Assembly: GCF_000210295.1 (NCBI RefSeq)
Contig: NC_026735.1
Coordinates: forward strand, 73,749 to 137,748
Origin: Trypanosoma brucei gambiense DAL972
Lineage: Eukaryota; Euglenozoa; Kinetoplastea; Trypanosomatida; Trypanosomatidae
Reading direction: 5' to 3'
DNA: 64,000 nucleotides
Numbering within the stretch: position 1 is the stretch's first letter; every line of letters begins with the position of its first letter. Below are positions 62,980 through 64,000 of the stretch, in pieces. The notes beneath the pieces are model-generated. The model did no database searches, was not told the origin of the DNA, and was given only the letters and a program-made list of their open reading frames with translations. The translations under genes were made by a program, and so were the position numbers.

Positions 62980-63485
62980 CGTACATATACACATGCGTAA
63001 ATTCATACGTTTTGTGTATGTGTGTGTGTGTGTTTTAAAGCACACTTTCGACCCTCGTAGCGCCCAGGACAGAGGAGAGTCGGAACAGACGAGGTCCTCA
63101 AGCGCTTTTGGCTTTGAAGGAAACCGTAAATCAGTCAACAGAAAGTAAGCAGAAGAAAAGTATATGATTTTATTTTCTTTTGTAATTTTCTTTGTACGTG
63201 TACAAATACGCACCCTTCAATAACGGTCGTTCCCACAACAAGTTGTACGAGCGTGTTGAAATTTACAAGTCATAAATGCGGCATCATTTCACATCCGCAA
63301 GAAAAAAAAAGTGGCATCGACATCTCACCTACAACTGGAAGTTCGTTCGCTGCTACTAACAGAGCGGATTCCCATGCGGCCGCTTATGCTTTGCTCATTA
63401 TGTATGGATTTTCATATTCTCCCAACTAGGTTAAAAGGGAAGGCGGGAGGAAAAAAAAACAAATAAAAAGTCCCAACCGCCGCTA
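62837..63485. other. intergenic spacer
   Basis: Contains (AT)n at 62950-62972, (GT)n at 63016-63032 and poly-A tracts. No gene seen. Confidence 0.65.
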
Positions 63486-64000
63486 CTACGCTGCGTAATG
63501 TTGCCTCGCAAACTTCAGCATATTGCAGAAGCGCATCTTCATCTCCGTTGAGAAGCGCCCCGGCTGCTGTTGCAGAGCTGATATAAAGCCCGTCGCTTCA
63601 CTTTCACCCACCAACGGTGAAAATGTTTCATATAACATCACGGAAAGTGAAGCGTCTGCGGGGCCAAGTTTATTCATGAGTGCCTTTAGCAGGAGCCCAG
63701 TCTCGCCGATGAAAAGAAGGCTCTTCGCGTCCTTGAGGTCGAAGGTAGGGGAAAGCATCCGAGCAAATACAACGCGCAAAGCATCATTTAGCATGAACTT
63801 CATCCATGCTTCACCAGCAGCTCCAGTGCTTCCTTGACTACAGTCGTTGCGAAGAGGGTGGCGGCCAGCGCCGCTGCTTTCATTGTTCGTACAACATGGT
63901 TCAACGGTGGCTGTGACCTTCGTCATGATTTGAAGCGCAATCTTCGGTAGTTCCGTTTCTCCAGGAAGTTGAATTGCCGTGAGAAGCTGAACTAACAAGG
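63486..64000 (-). CDS. C-terminal fragment of a helical-repeat protein (cut by window edge)
   Basis: The frame is open to the right end, so at least 170 residues of a longer protein are seen. The visible part is alpha-helical with HEAT-like helices (LPKIALQIMTKVTATVEPC, AWMKFMLNDALRVVFARML, AALQQQPGRFSTEMKMRFC-like end) and ends MLKFARQHYAA. Its style resembles the C-terminus of importin-beta/exportin family proteins, perhaps a tRNA-exportin-like one, but that is a guess. The Met at 63998 is probably internal. Confidence 0.7.
   Translation of the reverse strand, partial: LLVQLLTAIQLPGETELPKIALQIMTKVTATVEPCCTNNESSGAGRHPLRNDCSQGSTGAAGEAWMKFMLNDALRVVFARMLSPTFDLKDAKSLLFIGETGLLLKALMNKLGPADASLSVMLYETFSPLVGESEATGFISALQQQPGRFSTEMKMRFCNMLKFARQHYAA

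Noticed and set aside
1..64000. tRNA or snRNA genes
   Set aside because: I looked for cloverleaf-like and A/B-box signals while reading and found none convincing; a covariance-model scan would be decisive.

Overview
The window looks like nuclear DNA of an African trypanosome, most likely Trypanosoma brucei or a close relative. The reasons are: long one-strand runs of intronless genes separated by polypyrimidine/AT-rich simple-sequence spacers; ingi/RIME-family non-LTR retrotransposons carrying the trypanosomatid 5' hallmark; a VSG pseudogene with a GPI-signal remnant and nearby 70-bp-repeat-like DNA; and a trypanosomatid-style fragmented LSU rRNA. From memory only (no search possible), the RAB6 / SNAP / RRP41B / DAC3 order resembles T. 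brucei chromosome II.

Region 1 (1-6817): poorly coding DNA, then a tandemly arranged gene on the + strand (3865-6273). It encodes a type I membrane protein with plexin-domain/PSI-like and laminin-EGF-like modules. The 3' flank of an upstream paralog (3167-3776) is repeated after it (6205-6817). Both repeat ends meet 100-N assembly gaps, so a collapsed tandem array is likely. Region 2 (6918-12652): a degenerate ingi retrotransposon (- strand) whose 5' end abuts an N-terminally truncated VSG pseudogene (+ strand), followed by 70-bp-repeat-like sequence. Region 3 (12937-14545): a gap, an AT-rich array of about 18 units of 29 bp, and an orphan 3' end of a ribosomal RNA unit (sarcin-ricin-loop fragment plus two candidate small LSU fragments). 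Region 4 (17395-22650): a much older ingi-like element (DIRE type) interrupted by an ingi/RIME 5' fragment. Region 5 (22650-35168): a glycosyltransferase-like membrane protein gene and its broken paralog, one full-length VSG-like gene, several decayed surface-protein-like genes, and two 99%-identical copies of a 275-bp repeat. The retroelements, rDNA fragment, AT-rich satellite and VSG relics together match the described make-up of T. brucei centromeric regions.

Region 6 (35169-64000): an orderly housekeeping gene cluster, all on the - strand and presumably one polycistronic unit transcribed right to left toward the accessory region. In + coordinates it holds: a heptad-repeat coiled-coil protein, a NEK-family kinase, a RAB6-like GTPase, a small membrane protein, a SNAP-family protein, an RNase PH-like exosome subunit, a class II histone deacetylase (DAC3-like), a proteasome-assembly-chaperone-4-like protein, a 1039-aa probably mitochondrial helical-repeat protein, a divergent MsrB-like protein lacking the catalytic cysteine, a basic protein of unknown function, and the C-terminal end of a helical protein cut by the window edge. 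These genes are not functionally linked; co-transcription and trans-splicing is the normal arrangement.
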